Of a DNA stretch of 64,000 nt, positions 22,815 through 33,900 are shown piece after piece. Each line of letters starts with the position of its first letter. Positions within the stretch are counted from its first letter, which is position 1. The DNA lies in NCBI RefSeq assembly GCF_030247195.1, contig NC_080670.1, forward strand, positions 159,104,580-159,168,579, written 5' to 3'. The DNA is from Topomyia yanbarensis. Lineage: Eukaryota > Arthropoda > Insecta > Diptera > Culicidae. A program made the translations under genes and the position numbers. Below the pieces are notes generated by a model. The model did not search any database and had not been told where the DNA came from. It saw only the letters and a program-made list of their open reading frames with translations.

Positions 22815-24495
22815 CACTTACAGGTTGTGTTGATTACTAAAAGTTAATGTCGTAGATATAATTAGTTCGATTCAGGATGTCGAAATATTTCCAATGAAAA
22901 TTATAAATTTGTACAGCTTTCGAGGCAATATTTAACAATATTTTTAATAAAAACTTGGACTACAAAAAATACCAAACTAATTTACTTTAGAATGTACTCC
23001 TATCCGATGGCCTAGTTCTGTAGATGGACTTCGATGCACTGGAAAATTTTCATCGATATCTGAACAGACCAATTGTAGAATAATGGCAGATCAATCCACC
23101 TAGTACTGAACGGTTCATGGGCAGGATGGGAGTTTAGATAAAACCACAAAATAATGATAGGATATGTCTTTTAGAACAGTAACGACCATGCCGAAACCAA
23201 ACTCAGACATGCGCTCTTGTAGCAGTATTCGGGACGAGTTCGGGATGTATCGGAATGTTCACACGTTTTCAAAAATAAATAATTCCGATGTTTAGGCTGC
23301 AACACTGAATAATTATTCAAAATTCAAAAGTTTGTGGTATAAACATAACAGTCGATTTAATACCAATTACATTGACAAGAAACAATTGTTTTTACCTATC
23401 ATGCGTTTCGTTTGGAGAAATTCAAATTTACCTGTGTCAAACGAACATTTGAAGCAAGCATCACGAGAGAACAGCTAGGACAAGGTGCCGTTTCTTTCTC
23501 TGACATTCTTTTAACTCTCATTTCGGATAGATTAGTTTATTCAATCGCTATCACTCTCGAAGGTTTTGAGTCAACGGTGTTAAAAGGGCTCTCGCATTGT
23601 TTTTGTTTTCAGTTTTCCTCCTACGATCGACGCAATGAAGTGATACTGATTTTCCAACAAGCCGATTTTGGCGAAAAACGACATTCTAGTTAAAAGTGCA
23701 TAATTAGGCATATTAGCACTGTCGAAGTGAGTTATTTATTCATCGCTGCATAGCCAAACGGCGCGGAAGGAATTGAGCCGGAATTGATTGTGTGAATAAA
23801 AGATCCAAACTAATCGATTTTATGTATTGAGAAAATAGTGGACCTAATTTTTTCGTTATCTTGTGATTTATGCTGGATCAATAAACAAAGTCAGCGATAA
23901 CAAAAGGTTGACAAGCCGGGTAACGTTGTATGGCACTTTTCCTCAAGAACTCGGAATGGAAAAACATGGTAAGTTTTCTTCATGTCAATAGATTACTATG
24001 ATTAGTGTAGTAATTACTCCAGCCGTTTGTTTATTCTTTGGAGTAGCGGAAAACTCGCAGGAGTGGTTCATCAAATATTCTCCCGTAGACACTAATCAGT
24101 AATCACATGTCTGTCCCATTTAATTTTCCGTTTATTTAATAAGGCACATTGAGTTAGCTTCGAGGTGCCAATTTGCCTGTTCCACATTTTCTTTACACAT
24201 TTATTCAAACTAATGGATTACAATTTGAAATTGTTTTACAATGGAATTAGATGTTATTTTTTTAATTTTAAACTATGGCGAACATTTTGTATGCTTGTCC
24301 CATGTGCAGTGTACGAAAAAACAAGCGGCTATTAATTACCTACATCTAACCACAGCTGATTGTCATTAATTTAAGTCTTGATAGTATTCCGTGGTCCGCA
24401 CTCCAGCGTTGTACAGTCGCTCTTGATAACATGTTGACGTGGGGCACTACCACAATCTATCGAGATCAGCTTTGGCAGATACGGTTTTCCGGCAG
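22815..24495. other. Upstream region of the cyclase gene
   Basis: Should hold the promoter and 5' UTR of the cyclase gene, but no TATA box or initiator stands out. The open frame at 23412-23693 has no recognisable domain. No transposon ends found. Confidence 0.4.
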
Positions 24496-25440
24496 AGTAC
24501 GGTGTTCCGGATAAGCTAACACTATTAGTCAAAGCGACGATGGATCGAGTGATGTGCGTTGTTCGGGTATCAGGGACACTCTCGAGTCCCTTTAAATCTC
24601 GAAGAGGGTTACGGCAAGATGATGATCTATCAAGCCTGTTGTTCAACGTTGCGTTAGTGGACGACACGAGTGGCACGATCTTCAGGAAGTCCGTCCAGCT
24701 TCTTGGCTTCACCGACGACATTGACATAATGGCACGAAGCTTTGAGGCGATGTCGGAAACGTACATCAGACTGAAAGCTGAAGTCAGGAGGATTGAACTT
24801 GCCATCAACGTTTCGAGGACACACTACATGAGAGGAAGAGGTTCTAGAGACGACAGTGTGAACCTCCCATCCAGAGTTCGGATTGACGGTGACGAAATCG
24901 AGATGGTCGACGAATTCATGTATTTGGGGTCACTGATAACCGCCGACATAAATACCAGCAGAGAAATTCAGAGACGGATCTTGGCGGGGAATCGGGCCTA
25001 CTTCGAACTCCGGAGAACGCTCCGGTCGAACAAAATTCGCCGCCACACGAGGTTGATTATCTACAAGACACTGATTAGACCGGTGGCCCTCCACAGCCAC
25101 GAGACCTGGAGTATGCTCGTGGAGGACCAACGTGCCCTTGGAGTTTTCGAACGAAAGGTTTTGCGTACCATGGCGTGCAGATGGAAGACGGAATGTGGTG
25201 CAAACGAATGAACCATGAGTAGCATCAGCTGCTGGAGGAACCATCCATCGCGCATACCGCAAAAACAGGACGTTTGCCGTGGGCTGGACACGTTTTAAGA
25301 ATGTCAAATGACGACCCGGTGAAGACGGTTCTTGAAGGCGACCCTACAGGAACAAGAAGACGGGGCGCACAGCGAGCATGGTGGATCGACCAGATAGAGG
25401 ACGACCTGCGGACCCTTCGAAGACTGCGAGGCTGGTAACA
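24496..25440 (+). mobile_element. RTE-like LINE remnant (reverse transcriptase)
   Basis: The plus strand reads YGVPDKLTLLVKATMDRV, GLRQDDDLSSLLFN (RT motif normally RQGDPLSP), LLGFTDDIDIMAR (the YADD-type catalytic box, here FTDD), YLGSLITADINTS, YKTLIRPVALHSHETW and then, after a stop and frameshift at about 25211, WAGHVLRMSNDDP and GTRRRGAQRAWW. It resembles the insertion at 4342-5056, with more of the RT domain kept. Changes in the catalytic box, a frameshift and missing endonuclease make it dead. The 5' end is placed at the first aligned residue. Confidence 0.85.
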
Positions 25441-25738
25441 AGTAGCAATGGACCGAGTGGAGTGAAGCTGGAAATACAGAGAAAAGTTCAACGTAAAAAT
25501 TGTTAGTTTTGCTTTCATTTTGATATTTCGACTACACTAGTCCAAAATCCGTATTATTGTGAAAACATTACGAAACTGTGAGAAAACGGACAAAACTTTC
25601 ACTTGCGATTGTTGATGGATTTTCATAATTTGACCATCAATCGATTCAGACAATTGCTAATAATAATTGTTGTTTTTATTTGTGGGTTTTAATAGCACAC
25701 CATCGAAAAATCTGTAAATCTGTAAAAAAATAAGTAAA

Positions 25739-26010
25739 GAGAATGAGCAAATATTTTCGTGTGTTGTACGAAATGCGACTCTTCCATATGCATTGCAAAG
25801 TTGATAAATTTTTTTGAGGGTTTCAAACGTCCTCATTTGACATGAGCTGCGGAAAGAAAAAGTTCGTCTACGCATACTGGAAGGAATTTGCCGTTCATAT
25901 ATCCAAGCGATGGTGGCGCAACAGAAACGAGATGACGAATTGTTGGTTTATACCGTGCGCATGAGCCGTGTCGTCACGGTTCAAATCGTTTCATATGATT
26001 CCCGATCCGA
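25739..26010. repeat. Diverged direct repeat, copy A
   Basis: Matches 26237-26478 in order: GAGCAAATATTTTCGT, GCGACTCTTCCAT, GAGCTGCGGAAAG, TTTATACCGT, AAATCGTTTCATATGATTC. Several indels separate the copies. The source element is unknown; no terminal repeats were found. Confidence 0.6.
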
Positions 26011-26236
26011 ATTACAAAATATAGTTTCAGTAAACCTGTTAGGACGAATTCATAATAGAGAAAGTTTTGAATTAGCAAAATCCTATTGACTTGATTTGCC
26101 TCAGCGGTTTTAATTATAAATTGAGTACCTTTACCAGTGAATCATAACATTAGAAGCAAATATTCCGTAAATTATTAATAATTAACGCACCAGAAATTTT
26201 GGAACTCTGTCACTAGACGAAAGCCACGCTATATGG

Positions 26237-26478
26237 ATGAGAAAATATTTTCGTTTATTGTCCAAAAGGCGGCTCTTTCATCTGCATCGCAAAAATGATA
26301 AAAAAATGCCGTGTTTCAAAGGTATTATTTGATATGAGTTGCGGAAGGGAATCGTTCGTTTATGAAGGATTTTGCGCGAGGATGGCACAACAGATAGTGA
26401 GATGGCGAATTACTGATTTATACCGTTTGTATGAACTAAAATTTCAAGTCGTTTCATAGGATTCTCGACCGAACCACA
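26237..26478. repeat. Diverged direct repeat, copy B
   Basis: Second copy of the segment at 25739-26010, in the same orientation about 500 bp away, with conserved blocks GAGAAAATATTTTCGT, GGCTCTTTCATCTGCAT, GAGTTGCGGAAGG and TTTATACCGT. Confidence 0.6.
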
Positions 26479-26538
26479 TTTTTTGTCGTTTTTGTTTGAC
26501 CACAAAACTGGGTATGTTGCAACCTAAACTGCAGTCAG

Positions 26539-26697
26539 TATTCTGGTTGCAGTTAAAAATCGAAATAGGGAACTTGCGCCTTTCGATTTTCTCCTGTTTT
26601 CAGCGTGTGCAACTAAAGCGCAACTGGCGTCTGCAAATAGGGGAAAATACGAAAGGTACAAGTTCAATATTTCGATTTTTAACTGCAATCAGAATAA
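26539..26697. repeat. Foldback MITE
   Basis: The left arm TATTCTGGTTGCAGTTAAAA (from 26539) is mirrored by the right arm, whose reverse complement reads TATTCTGATTGCAGTTAAAA; pairing continues for about 50 bp through AATCGAAATA and AACTTG. It would fold to one long hairpin. The overlapping open frame is a by-product. Confidence 0.75.
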
Positions 26698-26803
26698 ATA
26701 CATTTTGACAAAAATTTCGGTAAGAACCTAATTCAGTTTTACTTCAAGTAAAAACGGTATTGGCTACATTAGTTACCAGCAAACAGTCCTTTTAAGGATG
26801 AAT

Positions 26804-26833
26804 TGGTCGGTATTAAGTCAGACCGGACTAAGT
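26804..26833. repeat. Lone terminus of a MITE
   Basis: TAAGTCAGACCGGACTAAGT (26814-26833), preceded by TTGGTCGGT, is the same 20-bp end seen on both sides of the nested element at 45750-45979, including the neighbouring GGTCGGT. No partner end was found nearby. Confidence 0.55.
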
Positions 26834-26934
26834 CAATAACAATAAATAAGAACTTTTTCCCTTTTTTATTTCGACTATGTTAGTCACATTTTCTTTTTTA
26901 TATTTTAACGACATTCAATTAGCTAGAGATTACT

Positions 26935-27530
26935 GGGTAGGGAAAGTTATGAAAATTAGAGCCATAGTACTCAAGTGAGAGCAAGGATGTGAAGTAAACA
27001 GATCGGAAAACTAGATGTGGCAGGGTCATTAGAACAGGGTTAATATCGTACGGGCTTAATCTTTGTCTTCTGATAATGAGCATAACTACGAATCACCCGA
27101 GTTCACTAGCATGTGTCCTGGTATTGATAGACGTGTCAGTCTTTACCGTGACAACCGTAGGTCAATTTAAAGAAATAATAGTTTTACCCATGTTTTTTCT
27201 CAACTAAGGAGAAAAACAGCATAGTGCATCTTTCATCAGCTTGATAAACCAAACCAAACGTTTCGATTTCTCTAGTTCTCATTAGCTGCTTTTCTTGCCG
27301 GGCATCACACTTGACTAGGGGTTTGTTCAGGAACACAATTAGCGTCTTCGTTTTTGGAGCTAGCGTCAATCCGGCGCTAGCTTAGTCATGTCACTAAGTT
27401 AGTGACGGATTCTGAGGAGACGCGGTTTAAAACTTTAAAAGTTTAAAAAAAAGCGGAGAAACAATAGTTTTTGCCCAAATTTTTTCTCCACTAAGTAGAA
27501 ATATAGCTTAGTGTATTTTGTATAGTTAAT
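26935..27530. repeat. Old repeat cluster shared with the TMEM86 intron
   Basis: 26980-27000 (CATAGTACTCAAGTGAGAGC) matches a piece of the I-type LINE region near 34035. The part at 27340-27420 (CGGCGCTAGCTTAGT) and the GGAGAAA...TTTTTCTCC blocks near 27200 and 27480 match 32470-32720. These are fragments of at least one dispersed element that I cannot classify. Confidence 0.5.
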
Positions 27531-28628
27531 AATCCGTTCAACAATAATTTTGTGATTAATCTAAATAGAAAATCAGTTGAATCAAAATGCGTATTATTGT
27601 AAAACTGTTGTCTTTCATTTACTTCGTTGCTCTGTACATTTTGCTACATTGATATATGTATTTCAGTCCAAGCGATATTTCATCTGCGGGGGTAAAAACA
27701 AACAACACTTTGTGGAAATATTTCAGATCAAATTATTGATAATCTAGAAATCTGAAATTCACTCCTGGTGCTCGTTAGACAGGCTACATTTTCAATGTAC
27801 CAGAATCGCATCTTGTGCACAGCACTTAAATTTTTAATAAAGCTAGATAGAAATATGATGTCTTCGAGAAAGTTGTAGGCTATTTTATTACAAAAATATT
27901 TTTACAAGATGCAAACATTGTAGGTCTTACACATTTCGAGATAGAGTGCTTATGATATGAATGAATATGATCTTCATGGTAATTGTTACCCAAAGCGTGC
28001 TTGTTTTTATCAAATTGTCTATCATTATTAGACATATTTCTAGATCCTGAAGAACATATTACAGTGATATAAGAACAGCTTCGATATAAAACAGCAGAGC
28101 AAGATACATTTTTTTTTAAATTTTGAAATCATAAAAAAGATAAACAAATTTATTTTTTTACTTTGTCTTCCTCCAACCCTTCTTCTGGATAAATATTTTA
28201 AGGCTTCTTAGCAACTATTTAATGGTTGCAGAAACATGCCGCAACTCTTTTACGGTACTCAAATGCGAAGCGTGTTTATATTGTGAATTAATAAGAGGCC
28301 AAACTATATTTTTGACGATGATAATGTAATTATTTTGGTGTTCTCCTCACAGTAGATTAAAATTCCATATTGAAGCAATACAATGAACAATTAAGCATAA
28401 TTAAATTAAAAATAAACATGCTATGGGTAAAATTTTAACTAACAGATTATGTTTTCAAAAATGCGTCATATTTCGAAATTTATAGAAGCTTCAAAGTTTC
28501 TATCTTCAGAAGATATAATTACCCGACCTACAACTTTGTCGTCTAGTTTCATTAAAAAGATGATAACAGCGCCGCCCCAGCGATCGAATTTCGAACTAAT
28601 GTGGTACGATCAAATAAAGCACTAGATG
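27531..28628. other. No clear feature
   Basis: AT-rich. Phrases such as ACAACTTTGTCGTCTAG (28529) look like pieces of old repeats. No ends or coding motifs found. Confidence 0.35.
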
Positions 28629-28729
28629 CTACCCAACAAACAATTTAGCTGGATAATTGCTCGGACACATTTTGTTCAGCTTATTCTCTTGTATCAAAGG
28701 CTTGTTCAGCTTCGTTGTTTGTTGGGTAG
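28629..28729. repeat. Short MITE (101 bp)
   Basis: Perfect 15-bp inverted ends CTACCCAACAAACAA (28629-28643) and TTGTTTGTTGGGTAG (28715-28729). A second inner pair (GCTTGTTCAGC / TTGTTCAGCTT) repeats in direct orientation. Confidence 0.75.
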
Positions 28730-30290
28730 TTAATAAATTTTCCAAAAAATACCATAATTCTAAAACGAAAGATAAGAATAGGATGTACGAATTGTGAGTT
28801 ACTCCCTTTTGGACCCCAGGTACCCCCGAGGTTACAAATCGTATCATCTCCCATGAGCCAATCCTATTGCCATCAATGGACATAGAATATCCTAAAACTT
28901 TCGCTATGCAGATTTAACATATGAAAACTGTACTGCCTAAACTATTCAGGTAATTTTAATTAGCAAGGAAAGCAGTCTTACACACACCATGAAGATTCAA
29001 AAATGCTCTTCTGATCTTATCCGTGGTGTTCGAATGGAGACTATACTCCATCATTCACTCTTCGTAACCGAGACACTCCTCATCCTCAAATAACGCCATG
29101 TAACTATGATGGTCAGATTACGTGTTAGATCAGCCAGTATAAAGCTAGCTTCAAATATAGTTGAAAGCAATGCAACGGAATTATTCTAGACTTTCAAGGT
29201 TCTGTTTACAATTGTCATTTCAATATACCCTTTAGAAACCTTGGATAGCAAATATCGTGAAATTAATTATCTCTGTGATGTGATACTTTATAGTTTTCGT
29301 ATAGTTTTGCAGTGCAACATCAGTCGTGTCCAGGAGCCCCGAGTGGTCTGGAGACGGCTTTGGTCCTAAAAGGATCAAATTTTGCAGCAAAACAGTATAT
29401 TTTTCTTTAATGATGACGTTACCTCTGTCACGAGTAATTTTCGTGTCAATTTCAGTCTACTACAGTGAAGTTGGAATATTTTTTAATGATTTTCTGCAAG
29501 AATTAAATCTTTTCCTGGTGCAGCAAAATACAATTTATAGTTTTCCCGTATCAAACAAAACTTTCTTTTCTTATTCCAAATAATAATAATATGATCGAAT
29601 GTAATGTAATTTTATGAAGAAATTCAAGCAAAATGCAAAAAATATATTTTAATTCCAGGTTTTCCCCTAAAGCGGACCCTACACCCTACCCCCTCCCCCC
29701 TCCCCCCCTTTTAATTTTTGGTAGCACCATCTACCATCTACCGTTTTTACCGAGTGTCTTTTCAAGACACGGCTGCTTTTTCAAAACACGCAAATTGTTG
29801 AAACAATAATACTTAGTTACCATTATCATTACCAAATGCGTAAATTTACAAATAGCACTAAAACATAATACATAAATGAAACTTCTTCAAGAACTATTTC
29901 CATTTCAACCCTGCAAACTAAATTCACACGACACGACACATTTTTGAGATCGGCTAAGAACGTCAACGTCACGCCCCCGTCAAAATAATTTCAAAGCTAT
30001 GACCAAGAGACACACGTGAAACTGTTTCATACCGTTGAAGACGTGTATAAATGTCAGATAAACAGTATATTGAACAAATTTTAACGTTACGTTGACGCTC
30101 GATACCGATGACGGAACGTGTGGATCGCGTCTAAGCCAGTTCACCGTATATGTTGTGTTGCTAACTGGTATGTATTGCGCCTCTCGCTCCAACCCGCAAA
30201 TCATTCAGTGTCTTTTGACACGTTGCACTGGTCGGGTCAAATTAGTTCCATTCTCGCTCGCAACACCGCTTATTCTCCTCTCTTGTGTGC
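28730..30290. other. No clear feature; flank of the TMEM86 promoter
   Basis: Includes a C-rich run near 29690-29710. The last 300 bases are less AT-rich and may be promoter DNA. No TATA box is obvious and no transposon ends were found. Confidence 0.35.
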
Positions 30291-30292
30291 AG

Positions 30293-30298
30293 TCAGTG
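30293..30298 (+). promoter_or_regulatory. Candidate initiator (TCAGTG) of the TMEM86 gene
   Basis: An arthropod-type initiator TCAGTG lies in TGCAGTCAGTGCAATACG, about 650 bp before the predicted start codon, where the base composition changes to a less AT-rich, promoter-like stretch. Placement is inference only. Confidence 0.25.
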
Positions 30299-30939
30299 CA
30301 ATACGATGGTGAATGTGCAAAGTGCATAATCATTGCAGTTTAAGTTGACAAGATCAACTACACGCATGTGAGCTGTGAACCAATTACGGTATCTTCGTGA
30401 ATCTACTAGGGTGCAATACAATCAAAACACAAATGAATAGATTTTTTATGTTATTATGTTTGTTTGTTTAGTCGTTGACTTTTGAATTGGAATTGTTTCC
30501 TATTTTTGTGCACTGATTTAAATGTAGAAAGATAAAACATAAAAACAAACGATTTATTGTGAGTGAAATCAGACATTGTTGAGACAATTATAATAGAATT
30601 TCGGATGACTGTTAGTGCTTAAAGTTACACCATTATTAATGTTGATCTTATCTCATGTTCTACGTATTAGTAAAAAATAGTTCGTTTATCTAGCAGCATT
30701 TTCGTTAAAATTTTGTTGAACACATAAAAAGTGTACATAAATTAGAGAAAATCTATCCGAGTTTCGGCACAAATCGCACACGAACCGGAACATACATACA
30801 GTGGAGATTAGCGTGAAATTAAAAAAAACCGGCTTTGTACAGAGCCAGTATCAGCCGTTAGCAGCTATTGATATTCGTACAAGAATAGACTGAATTCGCT
30901 TCAAAGAGCAGGCTAATCTGAGCGCATGCTGAGCTGATA

Positions 30940-33900
30940 ATGGCGGGCCCTGATATTGGTACGATGGTAAGTTATCAAGGAAATTCATATATGCTTACGC
31001 AGGGGGTGCAGATTTGAAAATAAATTTATCGGGCAAAACAGTGGTCAAAGGTTGATTGATATCAGTGTATTAATTTCACGTCGCTTTGCTTGCTCGTGCA
31101 GAAACCTCGATCGGTTGGAAAGGGAGCACAAAACGGAAGAACATTCAACTTGCTAGGCTGTTAATTCATTGGGTATATGGTCTACCTTCCTTAATTTTTA
31201 ATTCAATTTTTAGTGACGCATCGCTGACGTTCTGTTCCACTTGCGTGCGCTCACGCATCGTGTAAATCGTACTTTAAATGAATGGCAAATTCCGTCATTG
31301 AAAATTTGTCTCTAAGCGGATGCTGCTCAAGATGATTTTACCACCACATTGACTATGCATTGTTGATTGTTGACGCTAAAGACTGTGGTGAGGATGAAGT
31401 GGATTCTTGAAGATAAACAGAATGCCTATCGCTGACGTAGCTTCACGCCCAATTTGAAAAGTTTTAAATAATTTGATCAGATCCTTAGCTTCTGCGAGTA
31501 CAGTTAGCAGTACTTTGTCGTTCATCGTCGGTCACTGGTCGGTCATGGACTATGTGAACACTTCCGTAGTTTCAGCTCGGATTTGTCTTACGACCTCTTG
31601 GCTGGATGCTTGCAAAATCGTTCCGTTGCCCGAAAAAAATGATTTGTCTCTGCAGAACACGAAATAGCGTATGACCTTCAAACGGGCTTGAGTCGTCAGG
31701 CTATGAGTGAGCTCGAGAGGAGTTAACGATCAGCAAAAATCTAGCTAAACGGCGGCTGATTTGACGAGACGCGAGACACTGGTCGTGGCGCCATTCTAGG
31801 GTTCTTCGGCCTGAACTTCTTCACTTTGCGCCAAACGTACGCCTCCGTTGTTTTTCTTATCGTCAGTTTCCAGGTTGCCATGGGCTACCTATTATTGGTA
31901 ATGCTCAAGCAGCTTATCTGCTGCCGGATGTCTTTACAGCAGGATAAACGGGAACGCGCGACGTTCCTCGAATGGTTCTTCCTTCCATCCTTAGCACGTT
32001 CTGTTCGTCCAGGAAACAACTCATGCTGCTTATCCAGCTTATACGCACGACTTCGCATGACAGCTCCCGGTTCTTCTTCAACTCTTTTTTACTCACCAGA
32101 GAATCAGTATGCTTGTGCTAATCTCCAAAGATACGCCTCCGCTAGCAGGTTCTTTTCTCGAGTGAAGGACGATAGCGTCACTGGTACATTCCCATTTACT
32201 TTCTTCTTCGCGGTCGTCAGAATAACGATCTCCATGTGCTTTCTTTTGCTGTTCGACACGAACCTGTAGACACGCACTACCGTACGAATAACGACTTTCC
32301 ATCAATATAACCGTTGTGAATCCATGATTTACTACCGCTATTTAGTTGTCATGGACCAGAGAGTAAAATCAATTAGTTATGGAATTTTCGTTTCGGCTTC
32401 GTATCATCAGAATCCGACACAAACTTAGTGCCCGGAATAAGCTAGAGCCGAATTGCTCAGAAACGCAAATAACGTTTTCGTTTTTAGAGATAGTGTCAAC
32501 CCGGCGCTAGCTTAGTACTGTCACTGTGTTAGTGTCGGATTCAGAATAGAGGAAATCGAAACGCAAATTTCATAACTAATTTAGTTGTAGGTTTTATGCT
32601 CTTAACGCGCAAATGTGGCTTAAACAATTTTCTCTTAGTGGAGAAAAAATAGTTTTACGTAAATTTTTCTCCTCTTACGAGAAAAATAGCGCAGTTCTTC
32701 TAGATCGTTCGACGTAATTTTCTATATATTATGACCATTTCTTTTCGAAACCTTTTTCCAATCTCTTTTTTTGTTCATTATGGCTTTAACCATTTGGTCA
32801 TTTGCCCGTAGAAAATGTGTCAAACATATTAATTACAGTTTATTATATTTTGTTTTCGATTTCAATTTGAGGGTTTTTATTGGTGGTGGTGTTGCCGTTG
32901 CTTGATTCGTCTGGGCCACGTGCATTCTCTCCAGCACAAAACCAGGGTGCGGCAGAGGGCCCCGGGTGGAATGGATTTCATGTTGTTGGTCCGCGAGAAA
33001 CCTTCCCAACTGCCAGGGCGGGGATTGGCGGAGGGCCCGCTTTGTTGTGGTTGTGGTTTGTTTTCTGGGTGGTTGGGTTTTGATGGGCCGCGATAAACCT
33101 TCCCCAGCACCCGGTCAGAGTGCAGTGGAGGGCCCGCGGTTGTACGTGGTAGTGTTCTCCCGGATGCCTGTTGTTTGGAGGGCTGTCTTCTTTTAGATTT
33201 GTTCATATAAAAGCCGGCGTCCCTTAGAAAGGACATAGTGATAGTGATAGTGATAGTGTGAGCGTGGGTTAGCCTGGTGTGACCGGTCCTTAGTCGGGAG
33301 AGCACCATTTGTTCAGTTCTAGAGCCTCTGTCGATCCATCTGGTTGTATAACCTTTTATCTTCTGGGTGTGTCCCCAGGATGTTGTTCAAAAGCTCGAGA
33401 CGTGCTGAGCTACGTTGTTGGTGAAGTTTTTGATTACGTCTACTGCTTGGGTTTTTGATACAGTATCCGTGCGCTGGATCTTCCCAAGGCAGCTAGTCGA
33501 TCCGATGTCTCGTTGCTTTGGATACCGCAGTGAGCAGATGGTGACTTCCGTGTCGCTGTGGCTTTCGATGGCTTGGATAAAGGGGTGGCAGCAGTTTTCG
33601 ACTTGAAGGGGGGTGATTACCGATAAGGAGTCGGAAAAGACCACCATTTACTGGTTTGGCGGTTTTGAATACAAGCTCCATGCAATCGCAGCTGCTTCTG
33701 CGGAGAAGATGGAGCACTTGGTCGGCAATTGCAGGGATACGTTGAATCCTGGGCTCCTATACCTCTCGCTGTCTTGGATCCGTCGGTGATGGTGGTGGTG
33801 GTTGTTGTATTTTGTACTGGGAAGTTCCCTGAAGCTGGCTTTAACAGCGACCGGCGGAAGGTCTTCCAGGTGGACTCTCGTGTCTGTTGCTGGAATGTTG

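Noticed and set aside
23412..23693. 93-residue frame upstream of the cyclase gene
   Set aside because: No domain, weak start context and AT-rich composition; no support for a gene.
32877..33308. 143-residue Pro/Gln-rich minus-strand frame as a host gene
   Set aside because: It follows the RNase H of an I-type LINE in the same orientation and is best explained as that element's tail.
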